This document shows positions 1 through 6,791 of a stretch of 7,374 bases of DNA, in pieces. How positions within the stretch are numbered: position 1 is the first letter of the stretch; each line of letters begins with the position of its first letter. Both the position numbers and the translations under genes were made by a program. The DNA comes from an uncultured Maribacter sp. (GTDB lineage: Bacteria; Bacteroidota; Bacteroidia; Flavobacteriales; Flavobacteriaceae). The notes beneath the pieces were generated by a model, which saw nothing but the letters and a program-made list of their open reading frames with translations, ran no database searches and was not told where the DNA came from. The stretch spans positions 1-7,374 of the forward strand of contig CAJQMW010000141.1 in assembly GCA_905479535.1 (NCBI GenBank), written 5' to 3'.

Positions 1-1431
1 TTTAGTTGTTTTTCCATTACGAATACCATCGTTATCGGTAACCAAGAAATAAAATTCATAGCTTTTGGAAGCATCTAGGTCTAGGCCCGATGGAAAGGTG
101 TAGTAGAATTGACTGAATCCTGTATTGGGCCTACTTATAACAATCATTTTCTTATTTCGCTCATCGCCCTTTTCGAAATATACTAGATTAATTTTAGTAA
201 GGCCATAATCATCCGCTGCTTCACCGGAATAGTAGGAAACATTAGGTTCAAGGGAATCTAATACCTGAACAACTTTTACTGTTGGGTAACCATCCTTTAT
301 GACCTCAAAATTATAGTCCAGCCTTTCGTAATCCTCTGCGTTGGTATTTGAAGTAGTCAATTGGTAGGAAAGATTGGAATATACGTGTTTGGATAGCGTA
401 AACATATTGTCGTCCTTTTGAAAGGCCAAAGCGGTATCCTTGGTGATAAGATTTATACGCTCAGTGTCCTGCCCTACAATATCCCAGGTAACATTTGTTC
501 CTTCCGGGACGGTTGCATTTCCAGTACTTTTCAAAATTTCCGCTTTCTTTTTTAGATAAGATGGATAGGTAAGTTTGATATTAAAATCCACAATGGCAGG
601 AGCCTTTAGGGCTTGGAGCAAGTAGCTTTTGGAGGTTACCTCATTAGCCTTAAAATTGAATACTGCACTATTGATTGGTGGCGAAAGTGTATATTGATGA
701 ATTCCGTTTTCTTCCTGTAGCAGAATTTCCTTTCCATCTATAACCACATGGACATTTTCTGGCCTTACCGTTCCTTTCGTAGCAACTTGAAACGTGAAGG
801 GCTCACTTTCAATAACATTTAAATCGGGCGATAAAAGCTCAAAGGCAAAAGGTGCCGGAGGTTCGTAGGCCAGGTTATAGTTGACCACTCGCTCATAGGA
901 ACGAAAAAAGGAATTAAAGTTGCCCGAAACGTATACCAAGACAATAAGAACAACAGGAATCAACACGTATTTCGAATAGCGTAGCGCCTGTTTGTGATCA
1001 ATGGCCTTTGTAAAAGGCACGGGTCTCAATCCTTGCGAACGTTGTTCTATACTTGCCAGTAAAAGCTCCGTTTTTTTAGTATTATCCGCTAAATCTAGAA
1101 GATTCAAAAGTTTATCTCCAACATTAGGAAAGTGTTTTCCGATCATAGAGGCTGCATCCTTGGCCGAAATGCCCCGCTTTATTTTCAAAAGATAAAAAAT
1201 TGGGGTCAAGATGTAGGTATATAGCAAGAATAGTGCGGTTCCTAAAAAGGCCAGTAATAAAATGAGACGCCCCGTAGAATTTAACCAAAGCAGGTATTCA
1301 ACACCCATAACGGCTAGAAGGAAAAGCACGCCCAAAGTGATGGAAAGCAGCGTGCCTTTTATCAATTTTTGGGTATAATGCTTTCGGATAAATCCGTTCA
1401 GCTTGGCCAATATGTTATGGTATGCGCCCAA
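1..1431 (-). CDS. DUF4175-like membrane protein, N-terminal part (runs off left edge)
   Basis: The minus strand is open for 477 codons from 1431 to the window edge, so the C-terminal part is missing. Hydrophobic segments lie at about residues 27-48, 55-80 and 154-170. A long, mostly soluble beta-rich region follows, probably on the periplasmic side. The stretch IGKHFPNVGDKLLNLL at residues 97-112 and the FIRKHYTQKLIKG start region match, from memory, the Flavobacteriia DUF4175 family, whose members are about 1,100 residues long with a helical C-terminal half. Their function is not established. An in-frame TAG at 1440-1438 limits the start. The first usable codon is TTG at 1431-1429, with AGGA four bases upstream, and the first in-frame ATG (1308-1306) falls inside the first membrane segment. 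TTG is therefore the best start. The gene is divergent from the alkB-type gene. Family call is moderately sure; the role is unknown. Confidence 0.72.
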   Translation of the reverse strand, partial: MGAYHNILAKLNGFIRKHYTQKLIKGTLLSITLGVLFLLAVMGVEYLLWLNSTGRLILLLAFLGTALFLLYTYILTPIFYLLKIKRGISAKDAASMIGKHFPNVGDKLLNLLDLADNTKKTELLLASIEQRSQGLRPVPFTKAIDHKQALRYSKYVLIPVVLIVLVYVSGNFNSFFRSYERVVNYNLAYEPPAPFAFELLSPDLNVIESEPFTFQVATKGTVRPENVHVVIDGKEILLQEENGIHQYTLSPPINSAVFNFKANEVTSKSYLLQALKAPAIVDFNIKLTYPSYLKKKAEILKSTGNATVPEGTNVTWDIVGQDTERINLITKDTALAFQKDDNMFTLSKHVYSNLSYQLTTSNTNAEDYERLDYNFEVIKDGYPTVKVVQVLDSLEPNVSYYSGEAADDYGLTKINLVYFEKGDERNKKMIVISRPNTGFSQFYYTFPSGLDLDASKSYEFYFLVTDNDGIRNGKTTK

Positions 1432-1504
1432 AATATCCTATATTTATTAGCAAGATAGCCGTAATCTAAAATTTCGATCAGAAAAAATTGTTAAAAGCGA
1501 CCAG
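1432..1504. other. Divergent intergenic gap
   Basis: This 73-bp A/T-rich gap separates two genes that point away from each other, so it should hold both 5' control regions. I found no exact TAnnTTTG element on either strand. The nearest minus-strand match is TATCTTGC at 1457-1450, which departs from the consensus in its last two bases. The plus-strand gene starts after an A-rich leader with no Shine-Dalgarno match, which is usual for Bacteroidota. Confidence 0.5.
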
Positions 1505-2551
1505 ATGAACGATTTAAAGTACCTAGCCGCCCTTACCCTACCTATTTCCGCTGTAATAAGCATCTATTTTAAAGGGTATTGGAGTTTCTTCACTCCCTTT
1601 TATGCTTTTGTCCTGATTCCAATTTTGGAGGTTTTGCTGCCGCACGATACCAGCAACCATGAAGGCGAAGAAAGAACGGAAAAGGAGAAAAGCAAATTGT
1701 TCGATTGGATGCTTTACCTAAATGTGCCTATTGTTTTTGGACTTCTGGGGTATTTGCTTTACGATGTTTCCTCAAACTCTTATCAGACTTACGAGATAGT
1801 TGGGCTTATAATTTCTATGGGCATAGTTTTGGGAACCAACGGGATCAATGTAGCGCATGAACTAGGGCACCGAAAAGGAAGAATGGAGCGCACCTTGGCC
1901 AAAGGCTTGCTATTGCCATCCCACTATATGCATTTTTACATTGAACATAACTTCGGGCATCACGCTAATGCCGCGACCGCCGAGGACCCCGCGACAGCAA
2001 AGTACAACCAATCGGTATATTCTTTCTGGCTAACCTCTACCGTACGTCAGTATTTTAGTGCTTGGCACCTACAAATGCAACTACTCAGAAGAGATAGTGC
2101 TTCCTTTTTCTCCTTCAAAAATGACATGTTCTGGTACGCCATGCTACAAGTCGGATATTTAACGACTATTTTCCTGATTTTTGGGACTCTTGGCCTTATC
2201 GTGGCCTTGGCCGCTGGCGTGGTTGGATTTTTGATGTTGGAAACCGTAAATTATATTGAGCACTATGGTTTAATGCGAAAAAAACTGCCCTCGGGAAGGT
2301 ACGAGCGGGTACGGGAAGTACATTCTTGGAATAGTAACCATGTTATGGGGCGAATCGTCTTATATGAACTCACAAGGCATAGCGACCATCATTATAAATC
2401 CTCTAAAAAGTATCAAATCTTGGATTATCACGATATTTCACCTCAGATGCCTTTCGGTTATCCCACATCCATGGTCCTGTCCTTTTTACCACCACTTTGG
2501 TTCCGGTTAATGAACAAAAGGATTCCGAAGGAAATGAAAATGGCCGCCTAG
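1505..2551 (+). CDS. alkB: AlkB-type alkane 1-monooxygenase, integral membrane di-iron enzyme
   Basis: This 348-residue protein has the AlkB architecture: about six hydrophobic segments (roughly 6-22, 26-45, 68-86, 98-117 and a pair within 208-245) and all histidine motifs. These are HELGH at 118-122, EHNFGHH at 147-153 followed by the AlkB-type ATAEDPA stretch at 157-163, NYIEHYG at 249-255, and RHSDHH at 291-296. The nine family iron ligands are accounted for as H118, H122, H148, H152, H153, H253, H292, H295 and H296. The HYG motif separates AlkB-like hydroxylases from fatty-acid desaturases and from XylM-type enzymes. Family members oxidise the terminal carbon of alkanes in the inner membrane, taking electrons from rubredoxin and rubredoxin reductase. 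No rubredoxin is fused or adjacent here. The substrate range cannot be read from the sequence. gltX follows after 83 bp with its own promoter element. Confidence 0.9.
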   Translation: MNDLKYLAALTLPISAVISIYFKGYWSFFTPFYAFVLIPILEVLLPHDTSNHEGEERTEKEKSKLFDWMLYLNVPIVFGLLGYLLYDVSSNSYQTYEIVGLIISMGIVLGTNGINVAHELGHRKGRMERTLAKGLLLPSHYMHFYIEHNFGHHANAATAEDPATAKYNQSVYSFWLTSTVRQYFSAWHLQMQLLRRDSASFFSFKNDMFWYAMLQVGYLTTIFLIFGTLGLIVALAAGVVGFLMLETVNYIEHYGLMRKKLPSGRYERVREVHSWNSNHVMGRIVLYELTRHSDHHYKSSKKYQILDYHDISPQMPFGYPTSMVLSFLPPLWFRLMNKRIPKEMKMAA

Positions 2552-2609
2552 CCAAATTCGAAGGCATTTAGTTGCTTGCAATTAGGGAAGCATCCTGAAA
2601 AGAGTTCGC

Positions 2610-2617
2610 TATCTTTG
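2610..2617 (+). promoter_or_regulatory. Candidate -7 promoter element for gltX
   Basis: TATCTTTG matches the Bacteroidota housekeeping -7 consensus TAnnTTTG exactly and lies 17 bases before the gltX ATG. Transcription would then start just upstream of the gene, giving a very short leader. No good TTG -33 element sits at the usual 19-21 base spacing; the nearest (2576-2578) is about 31 bases away. The call therefore rests on the -7 element alone. It suggests that gltX does not depend on read-through from the alkB-type gene. Confidence 0.5.
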
Positions 2618-2634
2618 AACCCCAAAGTTGTAAA

Positions 2635-4146
2635 ATGAGTCAAAAAGTCCGAGTTCGTTTTGCGCCCAGTCCAACAGGGCCACTACATATAGGCGGTGTA
2701 CGCACCGCACTTTTCAATTATTTATTTGCCAAAAAGCATGACGGCGATTTTATCCTTAGAATTGAGGATACAGATCAAAACAGGTACGTGGAAGGCGCAG
2801 AACAGTATATCATTGATGCGTTGAACTGGTGCGGGATCCCTTTTAACGAGGGGCCTGGAAAAGATGGAGGATACGGGCCCTACAGACAGAGCGAGCGTAA
2901 GCATTTGTACAAACAATATGCCGAGGAACTGGTAGAAAAGGGTAAGGCTTATTATGCCTTTGACACGTCAGAGAAACTGGATTTTCATCGAAAGGACCAC
3001 GAGGCAAAGGGCAAGATTTTCATCTACAATTGGCACAATCGCTTAAAACTGGACAATTCCTTGTCGCTGATGCCCGAAGAGTTAGAAAAACGGTTGGTTT
3101 CCGGTAATGATTACGTCATACGTTTTTTAACCCCACCCGATGAGAAGCTGGAACTAGAAGACACGATCAGGGGCAGGATGCAAATCGATACAAACGTTTT
3201 AGACGACAAAGTGCTATTTAAAAGCGACGGTATGCCAACATATCATTTAGCGAACATTGTGGACGACCATTTAATGCAAATATCCCACGTGATACGGGGT
3301 GAGGAGTGGCTACCTTCTTTGGCGCTCCATCAACAGTTGTATGATGCTTTCGGCTGGGACGCCCCCAAGTTTGCCCATCTACCATTGATTATGAAACCTG
3401 AAGGGAAGGGTAAATTAAGCAAAAGAGATGGTGAAAAGGGTGGATTTCCGGTATTTCCACTTTCTTGGAACGAATCCGTTGGTTATAAGGAATCTGGGTA
3501 CTTTCCAGAGGCGGTGGTCAACTTTTTGGCCATGCTGGGCTGGAATCCGGGTACGGAGCAGGAGTTGTTCAGTATGGAGGAATTGATTTCGGCTTTCAGT
3601 TTGGACCGTGTAAATAAATCCGGGGCACGGTTTGACCTAGAAAAAACCAAGTGGTATAATCAGTGTTACTTACAGAAAAAAAGTAATGCCATGTTAGCTG
3701 ATTTATTTCAAAAGGAACTCGCCGCCAAGTCCGGCATCGTGAACTTTCAACCTTCAATCGCTTATATCGAAAAAGTAGTTTCGTTAATCAAGGAGCGTGC
3801 AACGTTTGTGGGTGATTTCTGGGAACTCGGTGATTATTTCTTTGTAGTGCCAACGTCTTATAATGAGAAGGCGGTGAAAAAACAGTGGAAAGAGGATACA
3901 CCGGATATCATGAACGGAATTATCAGTGTCTTGGAGGGAATTTCGGACTTCACTTCAGAAAAAACGGAATCCGGGGTAAAATCATGGATTTCGCAAAAAG
4001 AACTTTCTTTCGGAAGGGTAATGGCGCCCTTGCGCCTGGCCTTGGTAGGCGAAATGAAAGGCCCCCATGTTTTTGATATCATTGAAATGATTGGAAAGGA
4101 AGAGAGTATAGCGCGCATTAACACCGCCAGACAAAAACTTTCCTAA
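2635..4146 (+). CDS. gltX: Glutamyl-tRNA synthetase (glutamate--tRNA ligase)
   Basis: This cytoplasmic class I aminoacyl-tRNA synthetase charges tRNA-Glu with glutamate using ATP. The 503 residues carry the HIGH-type signature PSPTGPLHIGG at 11-21 and the KMSKS-type signature KLSKRDG at 260-266. The conserved RIEDTD (42-47), YRQSER (83-88), LFKSDGMPTYHLANIVDDH (194-212) and HVIRGEEWLPS (218-228) stretches are also present. The C-terminal anticodon-binding region is complete and ends normally. The cysteines of the zinc site seen in the E. coli enzyme, expected around residues 98-127, are absent, so this is a zinc-free form. The start MSQKVRVRFAPSPTG has the expected length before the first motif. 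A 210-bp gap separates it from katG. Whether it is strictly discriminating for tRNA-Glu cannot be judged by eye. Confidence 0.97.
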   Translation: MSQKVRVRFAPSPTGPLHIGGVRTALFNYLFAKKHDGDFILRIEDTDQNRYVEGAEQYIIDALNWCGIPFNEGPGKDGGYGPYRQSERKHLYKQYAEELVEKGKAYYAFDTSEKLDFHRKDHEAKGKIFIYNWHNRLKLDNSLSLMPEELEKRLVSGNDYVIRFLTPPDEKLELEDTIRGRMQIDTNVLDDKVLFKSDGMPTYHLANIVDDHLMQISHVIRGEEWLPSLALHQQLYDAFGWDAPKFAHLPLIMKPEGKGKLSKRDGEKGGFPVFPLSWNESVGYKESGYFPEAVVNFLAMLGWNPGTEQELFSMEELISAFSLDRVNKSGARFDLEKTKWYNQCYLQKKSNAMLADLFQKELAAKSGIVNFQPSIAYIEKVVSLIKERATFVGDFWELGDYFFVVPTSYNEKAVKKQWKEDTPDIMNGIISVLEGISDFTSEKTESGVKSWISQKELSFGRVMAPLRLALVGEMKGPHVFDIIEMIGKEESIARINTARQKLS

Positions 4147-4266
4147 GGATAGCGGCAATACCATTGTAAGGCGGGCCACAAACACCCCTTGAGTAGCGTT
4201 CTTTAAACTTTTGCGTTACTGTCCATTGATGGGCTTGATAGAGAATATAAACCCAAGCCATTGCTC
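4147..4266. other. Spacer after gltX with weak inverted repeats
   Basis: The first part of the gltX-katG gap holds two imperfect hairpins and no gene. One pairs AGTAGCGT (4192-4199) with GCGTTACT (4213-4220), with two G-T wobbles and a 13-base loop. The other pairs GGCTTG (4232-4237) with CAAGCC (4254-4259) across 16 bases. Neither is followed by a T run, so neither is a standard intrinsic terminator, although either could stabilise the 3' end of the gltX message. No tRNA-like fold or small coding frame is apparent. Confidence 0.35.
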
Positions 4267-4300
4267 ATAGATAATAACTATGGGAAATAGGTTTAACTAT
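4267..4300 (+). promoter_or_regulatory. Candidate OxyR-type operator upstream of katG
   Basis: ATAGATAATAACTAT (4267-4281) fits the OxyR half-operator ATAGnTnnnAnCTAT at every defined position. A second ATAG-N6-CTAT dyad follows at 4287-4300, after five bases. The four tetramers begin at relative positions 0, 11, 20 and 30, against 0, 11, 22 and 33 in the E. coli OxyR consensus, so the second half is slightly compressed. The site lies 57-90 bases before the katG ATG and abuts the candidate promoter, as expected for an OxyR activator. No oxyR gene is in this window, so the regulator is inferred. Confidence 0.55.
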
Positions 4301-4321
4301 AGAGGTAATTTAATAAATTTA
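4292..4321 (+). promoter_or_regulatory. Candidate katG promoter
   Basis: TAAATTTA at 4314-4321 differs from the Bacteroidota -7 consensus TAnnTTTG only in the last base. TTTA at 4292-4295 lies 18 bases upstream in place of the usual TTTG -33 element. The poor -33 match and its overlap with the OxyR-like dyad fit an activator-dependent promoter. The leader from here to the ATG at 4357 is A-rich, with no Shine-Dalgarno sequence. The surrounding DNA is so A/T-rich that a chance match is quite possible. Confidence 0.35.
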
Positions 4322-4356
4322 CAGTACTACGAACTTAAATAAAAAAAGATATAATT

Positions 4357-6597
4357 ATGGGAGATGATAATCATGGCAAAGCATGGGATGTGAACGATTC
4401 ATCCGTTGCAAATTGCCCTTTTTTAAATGGGGAGCTTAACCAAGCTGCCGGTGGAGGAACTACCAATAGAGATTGGTGGCCTAATATGCTGAATTTAAAC
4501 ATTCTTAGACTTCATTCGTCGAAAGCCGACCCTATGGATGAAGATTTTGATTACGCAGAGGAATTCAAATCGTTGAATTTAGCTGCAGTCAAAAAAGATT
4601 TGGCCGATTTAATGACGAACAGTCAGGATTGGTGGCCAGCAGATTATGGGCATTACGGCCCATTTTTTATTCGAATGGCTTGGCACAGTGCCGGCACTTA
4701 TCGTATTGCGGATGGTCGCGGGGGCGCTAGTTCTGGGAATCAACGTTTCGCACCCTTGAACAGTTGGCCGGACAATGCCAACCTAGATAAGGCGCGTTTG
4801 TTGTTATGGCCTATCAAACAAAAGTACGGAAAGAAAATATCCTGGGCGGATTTGATGATCTTGACGGGTAATGTCGCTCATGAAACCATGGGATTACCGA
4901 TGTTCGGTTTTGCTGGAGGGCGCGAGGATATTTGGCAGCCAGAGGAAGATATTTACTGGGGTTCAGAAACAGAATGGATGGGAAACAAAAAGCGATATGC
5001 CGAAGAAAACGGGGAACTGGAGAATCAGCTTGGAGCGGCACATATGGGACTAATTTACGTAAATCCGGAAGGGCACAATGCTAATCCGGACCCTGTAGAA
5101 GCAGCGCATTATATTCGTGATACTTTTGGCCGTATGGCTATGAACGATTATGAAACGGTTGCCTTGATTGCAGGCGGTCATACGTTTGGTAAAACGCATG
5201 GAGCGGCAAATCCTGATGATTACGTTGGTGTTGAACCCAATGCTGCTGGGATTGAGCTTCAAAGTATGGGCTGGATGAACAAATTTAATAGCGGCGTAGG
5301 CGCGGACACCATTACTAGTGGATTAGAAGGCGCATGGACGCAAAGCCCTACGCAATGGAGCCATAAGTACTTTGAGAATTTATTCGGTTTTGAATGGGAG
5401 TTGACAAAAAGTCCTGCGGGAGCATGGCAGTATAAACCATTTGGTGACGCCGGGGCAGGAACGGTTCCCGATGCGCATGTTGAGGGGAAAACCCACCAAC
5501 CTTTTATGTTGGTCACGGATATGTCCTTACGAATGGATCCGGCGTACGAAAAAATTTCAAGACACTTTTTGGAGAATCCAGAGGAGTTCAAGGATGCCTA
5601 CGCTCGCGCTTGGTTTAAGCTGACCCACCGTGATATGGGACCTTTGGAGCGATATTTAGGACCGGAAGTACCTAATGAAGAGTTGTTATGGCAAGATCCG
5701 GTACCTACGGTGGACCACGAGCTAATCAATGATGCAGATGCTACTGAAATAAAGAAGAATATTTTGGCGTCTGGACTTTCCGTTTCAGAACTGGTTTCCA
5801 CGGCATGGGCCTCTGCCTCTACATACAGGGATTCCGATAAACGAGGGGGAGCAAATGGTGCACGTGTTCGCTTAGCGCCCCAAAAAGATTGGAAAGCCAA
5901 TAATCCTGTACAATTAGAAAAAGTTTTGGATACGTTGGGTCGTATTCAAAAGGAATTCAACGATAATCAGTCAGGGAACAAAAAAGTATCCATTGCCGAT
6001 CTAATCGTATTGGGAGGTGCGGCTGCAATAGAAAAAGCGGCAAAAGACGCTGGACACGAGGTTAAGGTGCCTTTCCGAGCGGGAAGAACCGATGCATCAC
6101 AAGAGAAAACAGACGTTGAGGCATTTGAGGCACTAGAGCCCCAAGCAGATGGTTTCCGCAATTATACGAAGCAAAAATTCTCTGTTAATACAGAAGAGTT
6201 ACTGGTCGATAAGGCGAACCTCTTAACACTTACTGCACCGGAGATGACTGTCTTAGTGGGAGGTATGCGGGCCTTGAACGCTAATTTTGATGGTTCCAGG
6301 CATGGAGTCTTCACCAACAAGCCAGGAACATTGACAAATGATTTCTTTGTAAACTTATTGGATATGGGTACGACATGGAAGACCACTGATGACGATGAGG
6401 CGGTTTTTGAAGGAAGCGACCGTAAGACGGGAGCCGTTAAATGGACCGGGACTAGGGTAGACCTGATATTTGGATCCAACTCGGAACTTCGTGCTTTGGC
6501 CGAAGTCTATGGAACAAGGGATGCTAAGCAAAAATTTGTCCGGGATTTCGTTAAAGCATGGACCAAGGTGATGAATCTAGACCGTTTCGATTCCTAA
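4357..6597 (+). CDS. katG: Catalase-peroxidase (heme, bifunctional)
   Basis: KatG breaks down hydrogen peroxide by catalase and broad peroxidase activity in the cytoplasm. At 746 residues it has the full family length, with an active N-terminal heme domain and a heme-less C-terminal duplicate. Distal residues R106, W109 and H110 lie in FIRMAWHSAGTYR, and the proximal heme ligand H275 lies in GGHTFGKTHG. The Trp-Tyr-Met crosslink needed for catalase activity is available as W109, Y234 (in GLIYVNPEG) and M260 (in RMAMND). D139 in NSWPDN, S321 (equivalent to the M. tuberculosis residue linked to isoniazid resistance) and R425 in HRDMGP (the mobile arginine) are also present. The C-terminal copy is recognisable from about residue 465 to the end. 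No signal peptide is seen. An OxyR-like site lies upstream and a strong terminator downstream, so it is probably a single-gene, peroxide-inducible unit. Confidence 0.98.
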   Translation: MGDDNHGKAWDVNDSSVANCPFLNGELNQAAGGGTTNRDWWPNMLNLNILRLHSSKADPMDEDFDYAEEFKSLNLAAVKKDLADLMTNSQDWWPADYGHYGPFFIRMAWHSAGTYRIADGRGGASSGNQRFAPLNSWPDNANLDKARLLLWPIKQKYGKKISWADLMILTGNVAHETMGLPMFGFAGGREDIWQPEEDIYWGSETEWMGNKKRYAEENGELENQLGAAHMGLIYVNPEGHNANPDPVEAAHYIRDTFGRMAMNDYETVALIAGGHTFGKTHGAANPDDYVGVEPNAAGIELQSMGWMNKFNSGVGADTITSGLEGAWTQSPTQWSHKYFENLFGFEWELTKSPAGAWQYKPFGDAGAGTVPDAHVEGKTHQPFMLVTDMSLRMDPAYEKISRHFLENPEEFKDAYARAWFKLTHRDMGPLERYLGPEVPNEELLWQDPVPTVDHELINDADATEIKKNILASGLSVSELVSTAWASASTYRDSDKRGGANGARVRLAPQKDWKANNPVQLEKVLDTLGRIQKEFNDNQSGNKKVSIADLIVLGGAAAIEKAAKDAGHEVKVPFRAGRTDASQEKTDVEAFEALEPQADGFRNYTKQKFSVNTEELLVDKANLLTLTAPEMTVLVGGMRALNANFDGSRHGVFTNKPGTLTNDFFVNLLDMGTTWKTTDDDEAVFEGSDRKTGAVKWTGTRVDLIFGSNSELRALAEVYGTRDAKQKFVRDFVKAWTKVMNLDRFDS

Positions 6598-6624
6598 TAC
6601 ACATCTGGATCCACAATAATAATG

Positions 6625-6654
6625 CACCTCTACGATAAGTGGGGGTGTTTTTTT
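6625..6654 (+). terminator. Intrinsic terminator of katG
   Basis: CACCTCTAC (6625-6633) and GTGGGGGTG (6639-6647) form a nine-pair stem with two G-T pairs and the five-base loop GATAA. Seven T residues (6648-6654) follow directly. It starts 27 bases after the katG stop codon. This is the clearest rho-independent terminator in the window and separates katG from the SPFH gene. Confidence 0.9.
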
Positions 6655-6726
6655 ATACATCTAATAGAAAACTAATGTCCCAATGAGATACCATGTGAAT
6701 TTATATGGGGCATGTAACAATTACGG

Positions 6727-6745
6727 CATATTAGCTACTAATATG
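6727..6745. promoter_or_regulatory. Perfect 19-bp inverted repeat before the SPFH gene
   Basis: CATATTAG (6727-6734) and CTAATATG (6738-6745) are exact inverted copies around the three-base centre CTA. The dyad lies 46 bases before the SPFH start codon. No T run follows, so it is not a terminator. Length, symmetry and position fit an operator for a dimeric DNA-binding protein. No exact TAnnTTTG promoter was found between the dyad and the gene; TAACTTGA at 6760-6767 is a poor match. The regulator is unknown. Confidence 0.4.
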
Positions 6746-6791
6746 ACAGCGCCTTTTTGTAACTTGAAACACGAACTAAAAAAATATTGTT

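Noticed and set aside
1001..1195. Plus-strand open frame of 64 codons
   Set aside because: It is antisense to the DUF4175-like gene, whose continuous 477-codon frame and membrane segments explain this DNA.
2635..4146. GluRS lacking the zinc-site cysteines as a defective enzyme
   Set aside because: Many bacterial GluRS proteins lack this site, and both ATP-binding signatures and the C-terminal domain are intact.
4223..4232. Small palindrome CCATTGATGG
   Set aside because: A four-base stem is too short to mean anything on its own in A/T-rich spacer DNA.
4192..4259. Hairpins after gltX as an intrinsic terminator
   Set aside because: The stems are short or wobble-containing, the loops are 13-16 bases, and no T run follows either one.
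5259..6479. Minus-strand open frames of 64-110 codons within katG
   Set aside because: They are antisense to well-conserved KatG domain sequence and show no recognisable motifs or start signals.
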